64,000 nucleotides of DNA from Aphrocallistes beatrix (Eukaryota; Porifera; Hexactinellida; Sceptrulophora; Aphrocallistidae): NCBI GenBank assembly GCA_963281255.1, contig OY725488.1, positions 2,796,285 to 2,860,284 of the forward strand, given 5' to 3'. The stretch's first letter is position 1; every line of letters begins with the position of its first letter. Shown here piece after piece: positions 1 through 10,956 of the stretch. The position numbers were made by a program, and so were the translations under genes. Below the pieces are notes generated by a model that searched no databases, had not been told where the DNA came from, and saw only the letters and a list, made by a program, of their open reading frames with translations.

Positions 1-139
1 AATACATGTATAAATACAGTAGTAACACAAAAAGTAGTGAATATAATTGTTACTTCTAAACTCTAAGATACAGTGGCCTGATAGAAACTAAAGAGAAATA
101 TGTTTCTTCTTCATCAATCGATGTTTAGGGTAACCAGTA

Positions 140-2237
140 ATTCAATCGTTTCTCCACTCAACATAGCCTATAAGGTGTACAAATGCGTGTTGCAATGCCA
201 AAAAGTCGCTCGTTTCTGCAATAGACGGAGTTGGGATTAAGTAGATCTGAGACAATTTGAATAAGATAGGAATCTGTTTGCCATTTGCACTCCACCAAAC
301 TTGGAGATCAATATCGATATCATTACTAACTTACTTCTCTAAACTATTAAAAGAATATAGTTCCTCTTCGATTAAGTCCATTTGTGGAGAAGAATCTTTC
401 ATCTTTGTGAACAAACTTTTACGACATCTAGATGGCGAGGAAATTTGAGGAAATTGGAGTGGTTGGAATCCTTCGATCCATTTCAACGATCACCTTCATA
501 CACTTCTTCAGTTGTTCAAGATATTGAGGGTGTTCCAATGCTTTAACGGAAAATCTGGGATCAAGACAGTTTAGCAATAATTAGAAATTTATCATCGTGA
601 ATGGCTGAAAATCGTTTTTTAAGTATAAATATAAGTGCTTTTGCTGATGAATTCTGATCTTGGTCAATATCTGCTAATTGCTTATACACCATTTCTAGAG
701 CCGGGAGTACCATCCCACTAGTACCTAAATAGTGCTAAAATTCTTTAGTAATTAAACGGATAGGTTCTAATACTTCGTGCAAATCTTGTAATATTATGAT
801 TTCTGATCGTTTTGGTGGTTTACATTTCATAGGAGGTAACAGTTTTAGAAGTCTTTTTCTGCCTCTAAAAACGACTCAATCATTACGTATATTGAGTCCC
901 ATCGTGTCTGATTATTTAAAGAGAGTGAAAAGTTGTTTTCTTAAAATATTTCAGCACATCGTGAAGATTTTTTGCAACTACTAATATACTTCTTCGTCAC
1001 ATGTATCAGCTGTGTTATGTTATTATGAGATTCAGGAGGATTTGATAGGTAATCTTGGACTGCGAGTTGAATTAAGTGACAAACACACCTTCCCCCCCAT
1101 ATTGGTAGTAATTCTTTCACCCGTATTTTGTCGATTAATTCATTTTTCTCAATTCTTTGTCGGAAATTGTCGGAAATATCCGTTATTGCAGTTTCGATAA
1201 TGCTGTTTGGTATGTCATAAATTTCTGCATCAACATCGATAAAATTTTCAAAATCCTCATCAATTATTATCCCAGTTGACTGCTCATATTCATTCACAAT
1301 TTCATCAACAGAAAGATCGTCATGGTGATTAACATAATCTTTCAAAGAAATTCTCAAAGCTTTAGCCATATTTGCTGCATTATCAGATCCGATTCTGATG
1401 ATTTTGTTCAAAATATCCCATTCTTTGGCGATAGCTATAATAAACTCAGCAATATTCCGTTTTGTATGACTACCTTTAAATATCTTGATACCTAATAATT
1501 CTGCATTCAGTTTTGCATTAGTACTCAAAAAATTCACTATCACACCTAACATACTTAGCAATCTCCGGCTCGACCAGCCATCTATAGTTAGGGATACGAA
1601 CTCACATTGATCAAGTTTCTCATGCAGTTCCTTTTGGCTATCCTCCAACATAGGTTTAAGAATGGAGTTTTTCAGTTTACGCCTATAAGGAGCCCTATAT
1701 TTAGGATTTAACCCTTGCAAAAAGCTCGAAATTCATCACCCTCTACCAACCTCAGGGGGACCTCAGAAAAAACTATGAAGTTGCCCAACAATGTATCTAG
1801 GTGAGTTTGTGTTTCCTTATTAAGTTTATCAAATGAAATATCCCCCTTAACCACTGATGAGAGTTTAGGTTGTGATATTTTTTCTCTTGTTTCCATTCAT
1901 CATATTTTGCTTTTCACCCCTTTGATTTTTCAGCATTAAAATGGCGAATGAGGTTAGATAATGAACGCTGATCAGCGGCCATTCCAGTCCAACCACATTG
2001 TTTACATTTATGTCGTTTTTCTGATACTAACTGGAAGAATTCGTCATCCCATTTAAGTCTGCTTCGGGGTTTCAGGAAACGATATTCTGAGAAGTTTAGA
2101 GAAGTGGTTTCTGAGAGCATTTCTATATCGGCATCGGGACAGTTATCATTGAGAAAATTGCTCTGAATATCATCATGTTCTTGTACAAAAGGATTATCGA
2201 GCACATCATATATAAATTCGTCTTCACCTTCCACCAT
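140..2237 (-). pseudogene. hAT-superfamily transposase, decayed, with BED zinc finger
   Basis: Read on the minus strand, this is a broken hAT transposase of about 2.1 kb. The N-terminal part (2237-1914) carries a BED-type finger with CKQCGW, then NLIRHF as the second metal-binding pair. The middle part (1896-941) contains VSLTIDGWSSRR, SDNAANM and RCVCHLIQLAVQD, all typical of the hAT RNase-H-like fold. These two parts are out of frame by one base at a run of five T near 1715. Further down come RWDS-like and LDPRFS motifs (about 550-570), then a hATC dimerisation relic with VWWSANGKQIPI (about 269-304). Stops between 300 and 940 show it is dead. hAT enzymes cut and paste DNA and give 8-bp target duplications; no terminal repeats were recognised here. 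Confidence 0.85.
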
Positions 2238-2254
2238 AAAAATAATTTAGAGAA

Positions 2255-2565
2255 AAATGGGTAGAGTATCTTTTTTTTGCACTTAGTAGAGAAGCCCGAA
2301 ATATCAGTGATGCAAAAGTAGCAATCAGTTACATGATCTTTTTGTTTTCTCCAGATCATCGGAACTGAGAAGGCATTGATTTGCGTGAATCATTCAGCCA
2401 ATTCCTTACACCCATTCACAAGTGGCACAACAAAAATGTGGGGCCCAACTCTTATCTTGATCGCCTATCATTCCAGCCGAAATACTGCTCATAGCCCTTT
2501 TTCACAAGAGGTGTCATATTGTGTAACTGGGACTTGGAGTAAATTCTCCACAAATTTAGCATAAG
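2255..2565 (-). pseudogene. Remnant of a widespread invertebrate TE-linked protein
   Basis: The minus strand keeps pieces in different frames: a GEFTP-like start, VGPHIFVV, and then WRKQKDHVTDCYFCITDISG followed by a lysine-rich stretch. I recognise this order from uncharacterised proteins that occur in many copies in invertebrate genomes, where CYFC is part of a cysteine-rich segment. The pieces are joined by frameshifts and stops, so it is a relic. It lies directly upstream of the hAT BED-finger frame, but I have no evidence that they form one gene. The superfamily assignment is unknown. Confidence 0.45.
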
Positions 2566-3229
2566 TGATTAGGGTAGTTTATACATTGACGAAACATAGT
2601 ACGTATATGCAAAATTGAGAACTGAAGTAGAAATAATACACAATACTACCGATATTATAAGAATATAGAAGTAGAATTATCTCAGATGAGATACCGCAAA
2701 AATTCATAGAAACAGTAGGTATATTCCATGATCCATCCTGATAAATCTAGAAAAGAAACCCAAAATAACATTCCGATTGAAAAGAATTTTCACGGTACAC
2801 TCCTAAAGCAAATGTAGCGTCAAATAGGTATTGATCAATGATACAAGCACTTAATTAATCAACGAATAATTATACTACGGTGATATGTCTACAACTATGC
2901 AGTAAAATTTGGTTTGATATACATTTCTGTAGATGTATTATACAAAATTATCAAATAATTAAATAGCTTTATTTTAAATATACTTGCGTGATAGAGAAAA
3001 ACTAATTATATATTCGGAATCAGCATAGTCGAAAATATATACGTAGTGCACTACATGGTATTCAAGAACCAAAAATCTTTTGAAATTTTTGGACAGTGTA
3101 ATTCATTCGACTGTATACACGTAATCGGATGCAATTTCATATGTAGGTGTAGGACTGTTGATGTTACTGTTTGGTAATGACTTGCTTAGTTGGTGATGTA
3201 GATGGAGACGCATGGGTTGTTACTTGCTC
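2566..3229. other. AT-rich stretch without recognisable gene
   Basis: No coding signal, terminal repeats or RNA gene was recognised. The sequence is AT-rich and probably consists of decayed repeats. Confidence 0.5.
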
Positions 3230-3900
3230 AGAGTAAGCTCCATCGAACTTCACGAGACAAGGTCCTTTCGTTTATATAATCATCGTTTGCGACGTAAATG
3301 TCAGCATCGAGAATGACATATGCAGCCATGACCTCAGCATCGGTTACCCACATGCCTTCCAGATGTACTAGGTATTCATTCAGGTAGTACTCGCATGGAC
3401 TTACACCCTTTTGACGGAAATACCAGCCAAGTTGTGTTGCAACAAAGTGGGAAATTATTGAGCGTAGGTCAAGGTGGCTATTCTGGCTTCTTGTGAGTAT
3501 TTAGATAGGCATCGAAAGAACAATTTCCATCACGAATAATTTCAGTAGTTTTCCATGGCTGATATTCGGAAATAGATTTTCCAACAAAATTGTTTGGTTG
3601 AACGATCGATGAATGGAACTTGAGTCATAACTTTAGACAAATCTCACTCTGCCATTTCTCCGACACGACGGATATACTTGGAATCCCTTTAGGTAGTTCA
3701 GGAGCAGTCTTGATGCAGTTATCAGGAAATGTCTCCCAAAGTATGTACAGTGTTCAGGTATTGGATTCCCTAGAAACATTTTTCAACAAATGTATTTCAA
3801 GAGACCTTACATTTAAGTTATTAATTGACGCAGATATGCAGGATTGTAGATTGCCCAACATGTTGTTAGGATCAGAAATAACAATACGCGCGTAACACAG
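3230..3900 (-). pseudogene. OTU-domain cysteine protease pseudogene
   Basis: On the minus strand an open stretch with two stops leads into TTEIIRDGNCSF near 3520-3560, which is the catalytic D-G-N-C motif of OTU deubiquitinases. One base later the frame shifts, and the fold continues as SKYSQEARIATLTLRSIISH and then EYYLNEYL..MWVTDAEVMAAYVILDADIYV (about 3270-3420), matching the helix and strand before the OTU active-site histidine. OTU proteases remove ubiquitin, and in animals OTU genes are often carried by transposons. The lost base near the DGNC motif and the upstream stops mark it as broken. It is separate from the OTU gene of the Helitron at 12.8-13.6 kb and clearly divergent from it. 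Confidence 0.7.
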
Positions 3901-4338
3901 TTAAGAAAAGTTTCGATATGGATAATTGAGTACAGTCATCCATCATTACTGAGGTACAGCATTCCCTATAGTATTATACAGTAAAAAATGAGGCACCCTG
4001 TACTATTTGTTCCAAACAAGACTACTGAGCATGAGGGATGAGATTGGGTCAGGCATAACAACGCTGCTAAAGGCACGATATGTAAATATATCAGAACCAA
4101 AGTACGATGCTAAAGAGGGAAATCGTTATGGATTTGACTTGCTAGGCTGGGTTATTGAACTAGTATCTGTAAATGATTACACGTATCTTATTACTTACAA
4201 TTCCGTACAGCACTTTGTATGTGTACTTTGCCGCAAGATAGTCTCCAAACTACGGGTAGAGTTCTGTTGTCCAACTCTGTAAAAGTTGTCGGATTTCTGT
4301 TTTCTAGATGTAGATAAAATTAATAGCGAAAATGCTAA
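3901..4338. other. Unassigned stretch with one short open frame
   Basis: A 91-codon open frame (4007-4282, +) is present, but I recognise no domain in it and cannot support it as a gene. Nothing else was seen. Confidence 0.3.
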
Positions 4339-4380
4339 TCCTTACTATTAAAACTCGATTAATGTGTATATGTGTATATA

Positions 4381-4857
4381 CGCTGTCCGGACAAAAGTAT
4401 TCGACCACCACGAAAACTTCCATACAAATAGTATTAAATTAGATCTATTAAAAAAGGAACATGTCCTTAAACAGTAGAAAATACTCTATTTTTAGATCAA
4501 ATTCGTAATCTACACATTCTAATTACTCATAATTGACAGTTTCAACTCAATTACTTATTCTTATTTTAAAAATTATCAACCTATGCCACTTTGTGCCACT
4601 AAACGCCATCATATATAATGTCTGTGACTTGGGACAAGTAGCATCAAGTATCAAATGTTGATATTTATCATCTTGAGAGTTAGTAATTAAGCTGTAGCTA
4701 TCAATTATGAGTAATTAGAATGTGTAGTTTACGAATTTGAAATAAAAAATGGAGTATTCCTTACAGTTTGAGTACATATTCTTTTATAAATAGACCCACT
4801 TTAATACTATTTGTATGGCGGTTTCTGTGGTGGTCGAATACTTTTGTCCGGGCACTG
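4381..4857. mobile_element. Tc1/mariner-type MITE, tandem copy A
   Basis: It has inverted termini of about 60-70 bp containing CCGGACAAAAGTATTCGACC and is flanked by TA. It sits in the TA tract of Helitron copy 1. There is no coding sequence. Family members recur at 4864, 27879 and 39060. Confidence 0.8.
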
Positions 4858-4863
4858 TATATA

Positions 4864-5339
4864 CACTACCCGGACAAAAGTATTCGACCACCACGAAAAC
4901 CTCCATACAAATAGTAGTAAAGTGGATCTATTCAAAATGGAATATGTAATCAAACAGAAGAGAAATTCTATTTTTGATTTCAGATTCGTAAACTACACAT
5001 CCGAATTACTAATTTTTGAAATTTTCACTACAAATACTAATTCTCATGTAGAAAATGATCAACCTCTGCCACTTTGTGTCACTAATCGCCATCATATATA
5101 ATGGCTGTGACTCGGGACAAGTAGCATCAAGTATCAAAGGTAGATATTTATAATTTGGGAGTTAGTAATTGAGTTGAGGATCTCAATTGTGAGTAATTAG
5201 AATGTGTAGATTAGGGATTAGAAATCAAAAATAGAGTATTTCTAACAGTTTGATTACACATTCCTTTATGAACAGATCCACTTTAATACTATTTGTATGG
5301 AGGTTTATGTGGTGGTCGAATACTTTTGTCCGGGTACTG
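4864..5339. mobile_element. Tc1/mariner-type MITE, tandem copy B
   Basis: This second copy has the same orientation and length as copy A and is separated from it only by TATATA. The inverted termini begin CACTACCCGG on the left and CAGTACCCGG on the right. The interior is similar to copy A throughout. Confidence 0.8.
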
Positions 5340-6041
5340 TATATATATAGTAGTATATCTGTAACGAATTGATTGAAGAAGCTGCCGGGCGCAGAAAGCT
5401 GATTTTTGGCATGTGGGAGTCTTTTGGATATGGCTCCAGTAAGTTCTGAGGTCAGAGTGAAATGTCGACTCATCATGGAATTATGACGTCATTGTCACAT
5501 TTTTAAAAGTTAAGCAACACAGTTATTCGAGTATAACTCAGCCATTATAGGAGATAGAAGCCTGAAATTTTAATGGAATATGTATACTAACATATCCAAC
5601 AAATGATGCAACTATCATCAAAAAATGATCACTCATCACTTTGTTATGACGTCATCATTACGCATCAAAAATTATAAAATTGACAAATTTGGTGATTTTT
5701 CGAGTAATATCGATTATAATTTATAACAGTAGGACAGACATATTTAGAGATGCTATCTCCCTTATAACTAACCAATGTGACCCCAGGCAACCGAAGGGAG
5801 CCTCCGGCGGACACAAAGTGTCCGCCACCCGCGCAGCGCAAGCAAGCAAGCGAAGCGCGCTTGTAGACTATAACTGGTAGTAAAATCAATATTTGAAGAA
5901 TTACCATGTTATCTTCTGTAGTGTCCTTGAGAAAACAGAATAAGAACATATTCGGAGCATAGTCGTGAAAGCGATTGACTTTGTTGTGCAAAGGTGATAG
6001 GAATGTGTTGTCTCGTACTTTTACTTGAGAATAGCCTAAAA

Positions 6042-6153
6042 AAGCCTCTCAAAGACGGGCTAGAAATATGCTTCTAAATTCCTTGGATGGTGACACAATA
6101 CATATTATCCGAGGAATTTGGAAGCACACTTCTAGCCCGTCTGTGATGGGCTT
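6042..6153 (+). repeat. Foldback hairpin element, copy 1
   Basis: Two arms of about 42 nt (starting AAGCC and ending GGGCTT) pair with only a few mismatches around a loop of about 28 nt containing GACACAATACAT. A second copy lies at 43162-43273. The shape resembles a miRNA precursor or a tiny MITE. No transcription evidence is available. Confidence 0.6.
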
Positions 6154-6382
6154 GTCTTACATCAATTAAAGTTTGTAGGATTAAAATAGTGGGTGTAAAC
6201 TTTGGCTGTGTTATCATGATGACGTCAGCTTAATTAATTTGCATGATTTCATCTATTCTGAACCCTATACAATATATGTTTATTTCTATCTCATCATTTT
6301 AATTATATTAACCATTCATCATTATTGCTTTGTCTTCATGAATATGTAAACATAATTAATTAAGATAATTTTGTTGAGATAT
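6154..6382. repeat. Dispersed repeat flank shared with 42.6-43.2 kb
   Basis: This is the reverse complement of 42610-43160, apart from a MITE present only in that copy. It contains ATGATGACGTCAGC and TTAATTAATTTGCAT. It has no coding potential. Confidence 0.6.
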
Positions 6383-6383
6383 C

Positions 6384-7714
6384 TAGTCTGTCCTATAAAA
6401 AACTGGAATTCTATAAAAAATCAACCAACCCAATTTTCTCAGTTAAAAAATAAGTCTAGTGATTATGTACGTAATACAATGAATTTACTATTGATATTGT
6501 AAGCCTTAGTGCATTTGCTCAATCTTAATTCTAAGTGAAGGATGATACTTATAGATAATGATGACGTCATGATGACGCAATCATTTTTGTAGTTTTGTTA
6601 TAATCTATGATTTATTCATTAATCCTAGCTCGAATTGCTTCAGCATGTCTCAGGTCGAGAAGAGAAGGCACGCAATGTTACTTTTGGAGAGGAAGAAACA
6701 TTCATACGCGTATCTTGCATTGTCGGTATTTCTGTATCCACTGTGTATACTCTCATTTCAAAGCTGAAACACAATTGTTCCTATAATCGTTAAATAGGAA
6801 GTGGGAGACCACCTAAAACACTCCCATTAATTGCAAATAGCGTTGCACAGCAAATTAGAAGGAAACCTTGGATTTCCCTCCACGCTATTGCTCAGAAGTG
6901 TCCAGTTAAAACCTTGAAAAATACTGGAGCACGATGCCTGAAGAAATTGGACTATACGAAACCATACTCCATCAGCGTGCCATTGTTTTCAGAAATGAAT
7001 AATCTCAAACGAATACATTGGGCTCAGGAACATATCGACAAAGATTTGCAATATGCAATATTTGCCGATGAAGCCTCGATCTGGGTATCGAGAGGTATAA
7101 TTAGGATGTGGACCAAAGGGGATTCAGTCAGACACGCTGTAATGGTCAGGCACACCCAGAAGATCAATATTTGGGCAGGGTTCTCTTCTATGGGAACGTT
7201 CCCATTGTGTATTTTCGATGAGAATTTAACTGCTATATTGTTTGTCAAGATCCTAGAGGAGCATTTGTTAGAGCAGGCAAAGGTTTTTCACCAGGATGAA
7301 TGGTTTATTGTGCAAGACAACGATCCAAAACACACTGCAAAGCATACTAAGGCCTGGATGGGATAATTTATGGACAAAAATAGGATAGACTTGCCAAGTC
7401 AAAGTCCAGACTCGGACCCAATTGAGAACTTATCACCTGCATCAAGTTCGAGCTAATCAAACGCAAACCAAAACTCAAAAGGAGCTAAAAGTTGAATTGA
7501 CCAGTGTCTGGTCCGAGATAGATGGATTTTTCATACATTCTTATTGGAACTCAATGCTCAAAAGGAGTAATCTAGCATTAGAAAACAGTAGTTATAAAAT
7601 AAATTGTTGATAATGGATGGTTTACTGCACTTGCTCCGTAACCAACTTTCTTAATAATAACTTACCTTTTAACGCCATACACATTATTGATTCCAGTTTT
7701 TTTGGGACAGACTG
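6384..7714 (+). mobile_element. Tc1-like transposon with broken transposase
   Basis: The termini are inverted repeats around AGTCTGTCC...AAAAAACTGGAATC, flanked by TA. The inside reads as a Tc1 transposase in several frames. A GSGRPPKT linker after the helix-turn-helix lies near 6800. The main open part (6914-7366) has FADEASIW (first catalytic Asp) and VQDNDPKHTAKH (second Asp). A short piece then has QSPDSDPIEN with the third acidic residue. A final piece (7500-7610) has VWSEIDGFF..SMLKRS, the usual Tc1 C terminus. Stops at about 6790 and 7365 and frame changes make it inactive. Confidence 0.85.
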
Positions 7715-9169
7715 TATATTGAACACTTTATTTAACAATTGTTTATCTCAAACTATTAACATTTGAGCTCTAATAGGTATTTATCATTAAAATTAGGCGA
7801 TGATGACGCGAAAAAATATTTAACCTCAAATTGCTCAGGGTCCTATGTCCGATGGATCTAGGAATGAAATAGGGTTAAGAGGGCCTCATATTTCACCATA
7901 CCAGTGTTACCAATCTCAAGCTTCTAGCTCTTCTAGTTGAACAAATTGTGCAATAAACAAAAAAATGAAATCACAAAATGCTACGTAATGATAATGATTT
8001 AGCATATATTGAAAATCGTAAAAGTAGGTGCACATCTACATATATGTCCGCAGCTTCACAAAAGATTTCAGGGTGATATCTTTTAAACTCTGGTCTGTGC
8101 ACCACTTACGTCAGGCCGTACAACAACACTCATTTAGTACTGTGCTACGTAGCATCTCCGAGGTGTCAAAGTCATCCCCCAAACTGTGAATTGCATTGTT
8201 CACGCTTATTACGAATCTGCAATCAATATGCTATTTAATGTTCCTGATATTTTGTAAATTATATTTTTCAATTTAAGAAATAAAATTCAAAATTTCCTAG
8301 GAAGATTTCTTCAAATTTTCTTATTCATTCTGTATCTTAATAAAGGTATACTTTAGTAGTCAGAACCTTAGCATTCTAATAACCTAAGGCAATGGCGGCA
8401 ACTATAATTTCTGGACCATGGATTGGTTAAACGAGCTAAGTGAATTTTTAACTAATTATCAATTTAACATTTATTCCCTTTCTATTTGATATACTCTTCT
8501 ACACCACACTTAAATTCATATCACTGGGTTCAAAAGGTTAAGCATTTAATCAATGAGCGTTTATAGTAATCATAATTGGTTAAATTATAATTAGCAAACA
8601 AACATAATACATTCCAAATAGATTCATAGCACATCATAGCAAGACTAACAATTAGACACTAAGTGAAGTACGAATAATCATTATTGAAAGGGTGAATTAC
8701 ATAAATTAAAATTAGAAAACTGAGGGATGTATGAAGAGAAGATAATATTTTAAGATTAATGAAGATCAAAACTGTCATTATTCCGTGATATGTCTCTTTT
8801 CTTTTCTTCATCTTTCATCGGGTCTTGTCACAGCATACCTAAGAAAATTAAGAAATATTATACTTTTGAAGTTTAGAGTTGTCTGTTTTTGACATTAGAG
8901 CATTATGGTTCCTAAATTTTTGAATACATTTCTTCATTAAAATCCTCTGCAAAATATTCAAATATCACTTTAAGAGACTAGTGGTAATAGTAAAGTTGTT
9001 TCAGCTGTAAAAAGACCTTCATTGGGGATGCGGGCAGGCGTTATATCATGACGATTATCTCATTATTTTATAATATAATCAAGGCTGAAATTTGATATAT
9101 AATTGGCAACTTTTAATTCACGCATTGAAGTCTCAATAACTATTTTGAAATGCTGGTATATCGACTGTA
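7715..9169. other. No recognisable gene; AT-rich intergenic or old repeat
   Basis: Both strands were read. No protein motif, terminal repeats or RNA gene was recognised between the two Tc1 elements. Confidence 0.5.
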
Positions 9170-10533
9170 CACTGGCGGTCATAAATAATTACTCACTTTG
9201 TCATATATAGAATTTAGCATAGATCTAAGCTTTAACTTCCAAAATCAAGTATGATCTTATTATTCAACCATTATATTGATACAGTATCAACTAATAACCG
9301 TAATAATCAAGTAGAAATTAGAAACTCAGATTTATATAACCAACTTGAATTCTGATCTCGGATTGAACAAATTTCTATTATTAGCCAAAAATGTCTATTT
9401 ATAAGCGAAGAATCGCCTTAGAAAACCGAGGAAAGATTGTTGCACTAGATCAGGAAGGTTATTCTCAGAGACAAATAGCTGATCGAGTTGAGTGTTGCCA
9501 AAAAAGCGTGTCTCTTATCCTCAAGAAGGAAAAAACGAATGGTAGCCTAGCGGATCGGCCAATTCCAGGAAGGGCTAGAAAAACGACCCGACGAGAAGAC
9601 AGTCTACTAGTGCGGAAGAGCAAAGCAGATCGATTTAAGACTGCTCCTCAGATAAGAAATGAAATAAGGCGTGAACATGGAATAGATATTTCCATTTCTA
9701 CCACCCAGAGGAGGTTGCGCGAGGTTGGACTTATCGGACGCAAGCCTAGGAGAAAACCGAGATTGACCGTCAAACACAAGAAGGCTCGTATAGCCCATGC
9801 TAGAGCTCATCGAGATTGGACTCCTGCACAATGGGCACGGGTTATCTTTAGCGACGAGTCAAGATTCTTGTTGTATAGAAGTGATGGTCGGGTATATGTG
9901 CGACGAATGCCTGGGGAAGAATTTCATGAGACCTGCGTTCAAACTACAGTGAAACATGGGGGCGGTGGCATCATGGTATGGGGATGTATGACTGCAAATG
10001 GAATAGGATTACTCTGTGATGTTAAGGGGAGTTTGAATGGCAGATCCTACATCGATATTTTGGATAATAACCTTATTCCATCAATTCATTTACATGCTTT
10101 AACCAACAACTGCCAGTTCCAGCAGGATAATGCCCCTTGTCACAGGTCTTCCCTTGTCAAAGAATGGTTTGAGTCCAATGGGATCGATGTGATGGATTGG
10201 CCAGCACAATCTCCCGATCTGAATCCTATCGAGAATCTCTGGGATCACATTGGAACGACTATACACGAATACAACCCTACAAATCATAAGGAACTTCTCT
10301 CAGCAATTCATGAAGCTTGAAATGGCATAACCATAGAAAGACTCTCCAAGCTGTTTGACACCATACCTCGAAGGTGTGCAGCAGTTATTAAAGCTAAGGG
10401 GGGCCCTACTAGGTATTAGCATCGTATTTGATATAATAATAGTTAGTTAGTAGTTATAAATAAACCGTACATGCTAATTATCTTACGAAAAAGATGAAAT
10501 ATTCAAGTGAGTAATTATTTATGACCGCCAGTG
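9170..10533 (+). mobile_element. Nearly intact Tc1-like transposon
   Basis: The 1364-bp element is bounded by near-perfect inverted repeats starting CACTGGCGGTCATAAATAAT and flanked by TA on both sides, the Tc1/mariner target duplication. It holds a single transposase gene on the plus strand. It is the best preserved DNA transposon in the window. Confidence 0.95.
9391..10422 (+). CDS. Tc1-family transposase (DD34E), one premature stop
   Basis: The protein has a paired-like helix-turn-helix N terminus (residues about 1-110, with YSQRQIADRVECCQKSVS), a GRARKTT AT-hook-like linker, and a DDE domain. The catalytic residues are Asp in IFSDESRF, Asp in QQDNAPCHR, and Glu in SPDLNPIENLW, with exactly 34 residues between the last two. 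The open frame stops at 10320 with TGA after SAIHEA. The same frame then continues through about 33 codons of normal Tc1 C terminus (RLSKLFDTIP..KGGPTRY) to a TAG near 10420. Tc1 proteins usually have Trp at this position, so a TGG-to-TGA change is the likely only disabling mutation. The enzyme cuts at its own inverted repeats and inserts at TA. Confidence 0.93.
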
Positions 10534-10769
10534 TATATAACTCAATCTCTAGCAACAAATTCCCTGTACCTGAAATAGAATGGGGTACTGATCCCAAGAT
10601 GACAATACATGCGGTAGTTAAATATTGATGAGTGCGAGGAGCTAAAACACGATCCCAATTAAAAGTCCAATACTAGGATTATTAGATTGTAGTTTAATCG
10701 AAAATAAAAGTGAGACGATTGAATAATTGAAGTCGACGTTTACACTCCGAAATTTAACAATAAAAAATA
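10534..10769. other. No recognisable feature
   Basis: AT-rich spacer; nothing recognised. Confidence 0.4.
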
Positions 10770-10956
10770 CAGTCGACTCTGCATAATAAGGTCACATGGT
10801 CACAGTACATTTTGCCTCGATTAAGCGGAGAACCCTATTAACAGAAAATATTTTGTATTAGCTTCTATGTGTCAGAGTTATTCTTGTCCTGCCAAAAGTG
10901 ACATGATTAAGCGGTTGATCCGATTAAACAGTGATCCTATTAAGTGGAGTCAATTG
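10770..10956. mobile_element. Small pogo-like MITE, copy 1
   Basis: The termini are CAGTCGACTCTGC and the inverse of GTGGAGTCAATTG, with TA on the left. Internal stretches (GATTAAGCGG, CCTGCCAAAAG) match the copy at 48516-48703. It is about 187 bp long with no gene. Confidence 0.7.

Larger units (their letters stand above)
4339..5863 (+). mobile_element. Non-autonomous Helitron-like element, copy 1
   Basis: The 5' end TCCTTACTATTAAAACTCG follows an A, and the 3' end ...GCGCTTG is followed by a T. A TA-rich tract near the 5' end has been invaded by two tandem MITEs (4381-5339). The body (about 5350-5780) carries repeated TGACGTCA palindromes. The 3' region holds a 9-bp stem hairpin (GGCGGACAC, loop AAA) and a terminal hairpin CAAGCG-loop-CGCTTG. 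The same body occurs elsewhere in this window in both orientations. No coding capacity was seen. Confidence 0.8.

Noticed and set aside
4007..4282. 91-codon frame as a gene
   Set aside because: No domain and no splice or promoter support. Listed only as an unassigned stretch.
4811..5101. 96-codon frame across the junction of the two MITEs
   Set aside because: It spans two transposon ends and the TA spacer, so it is accidental.
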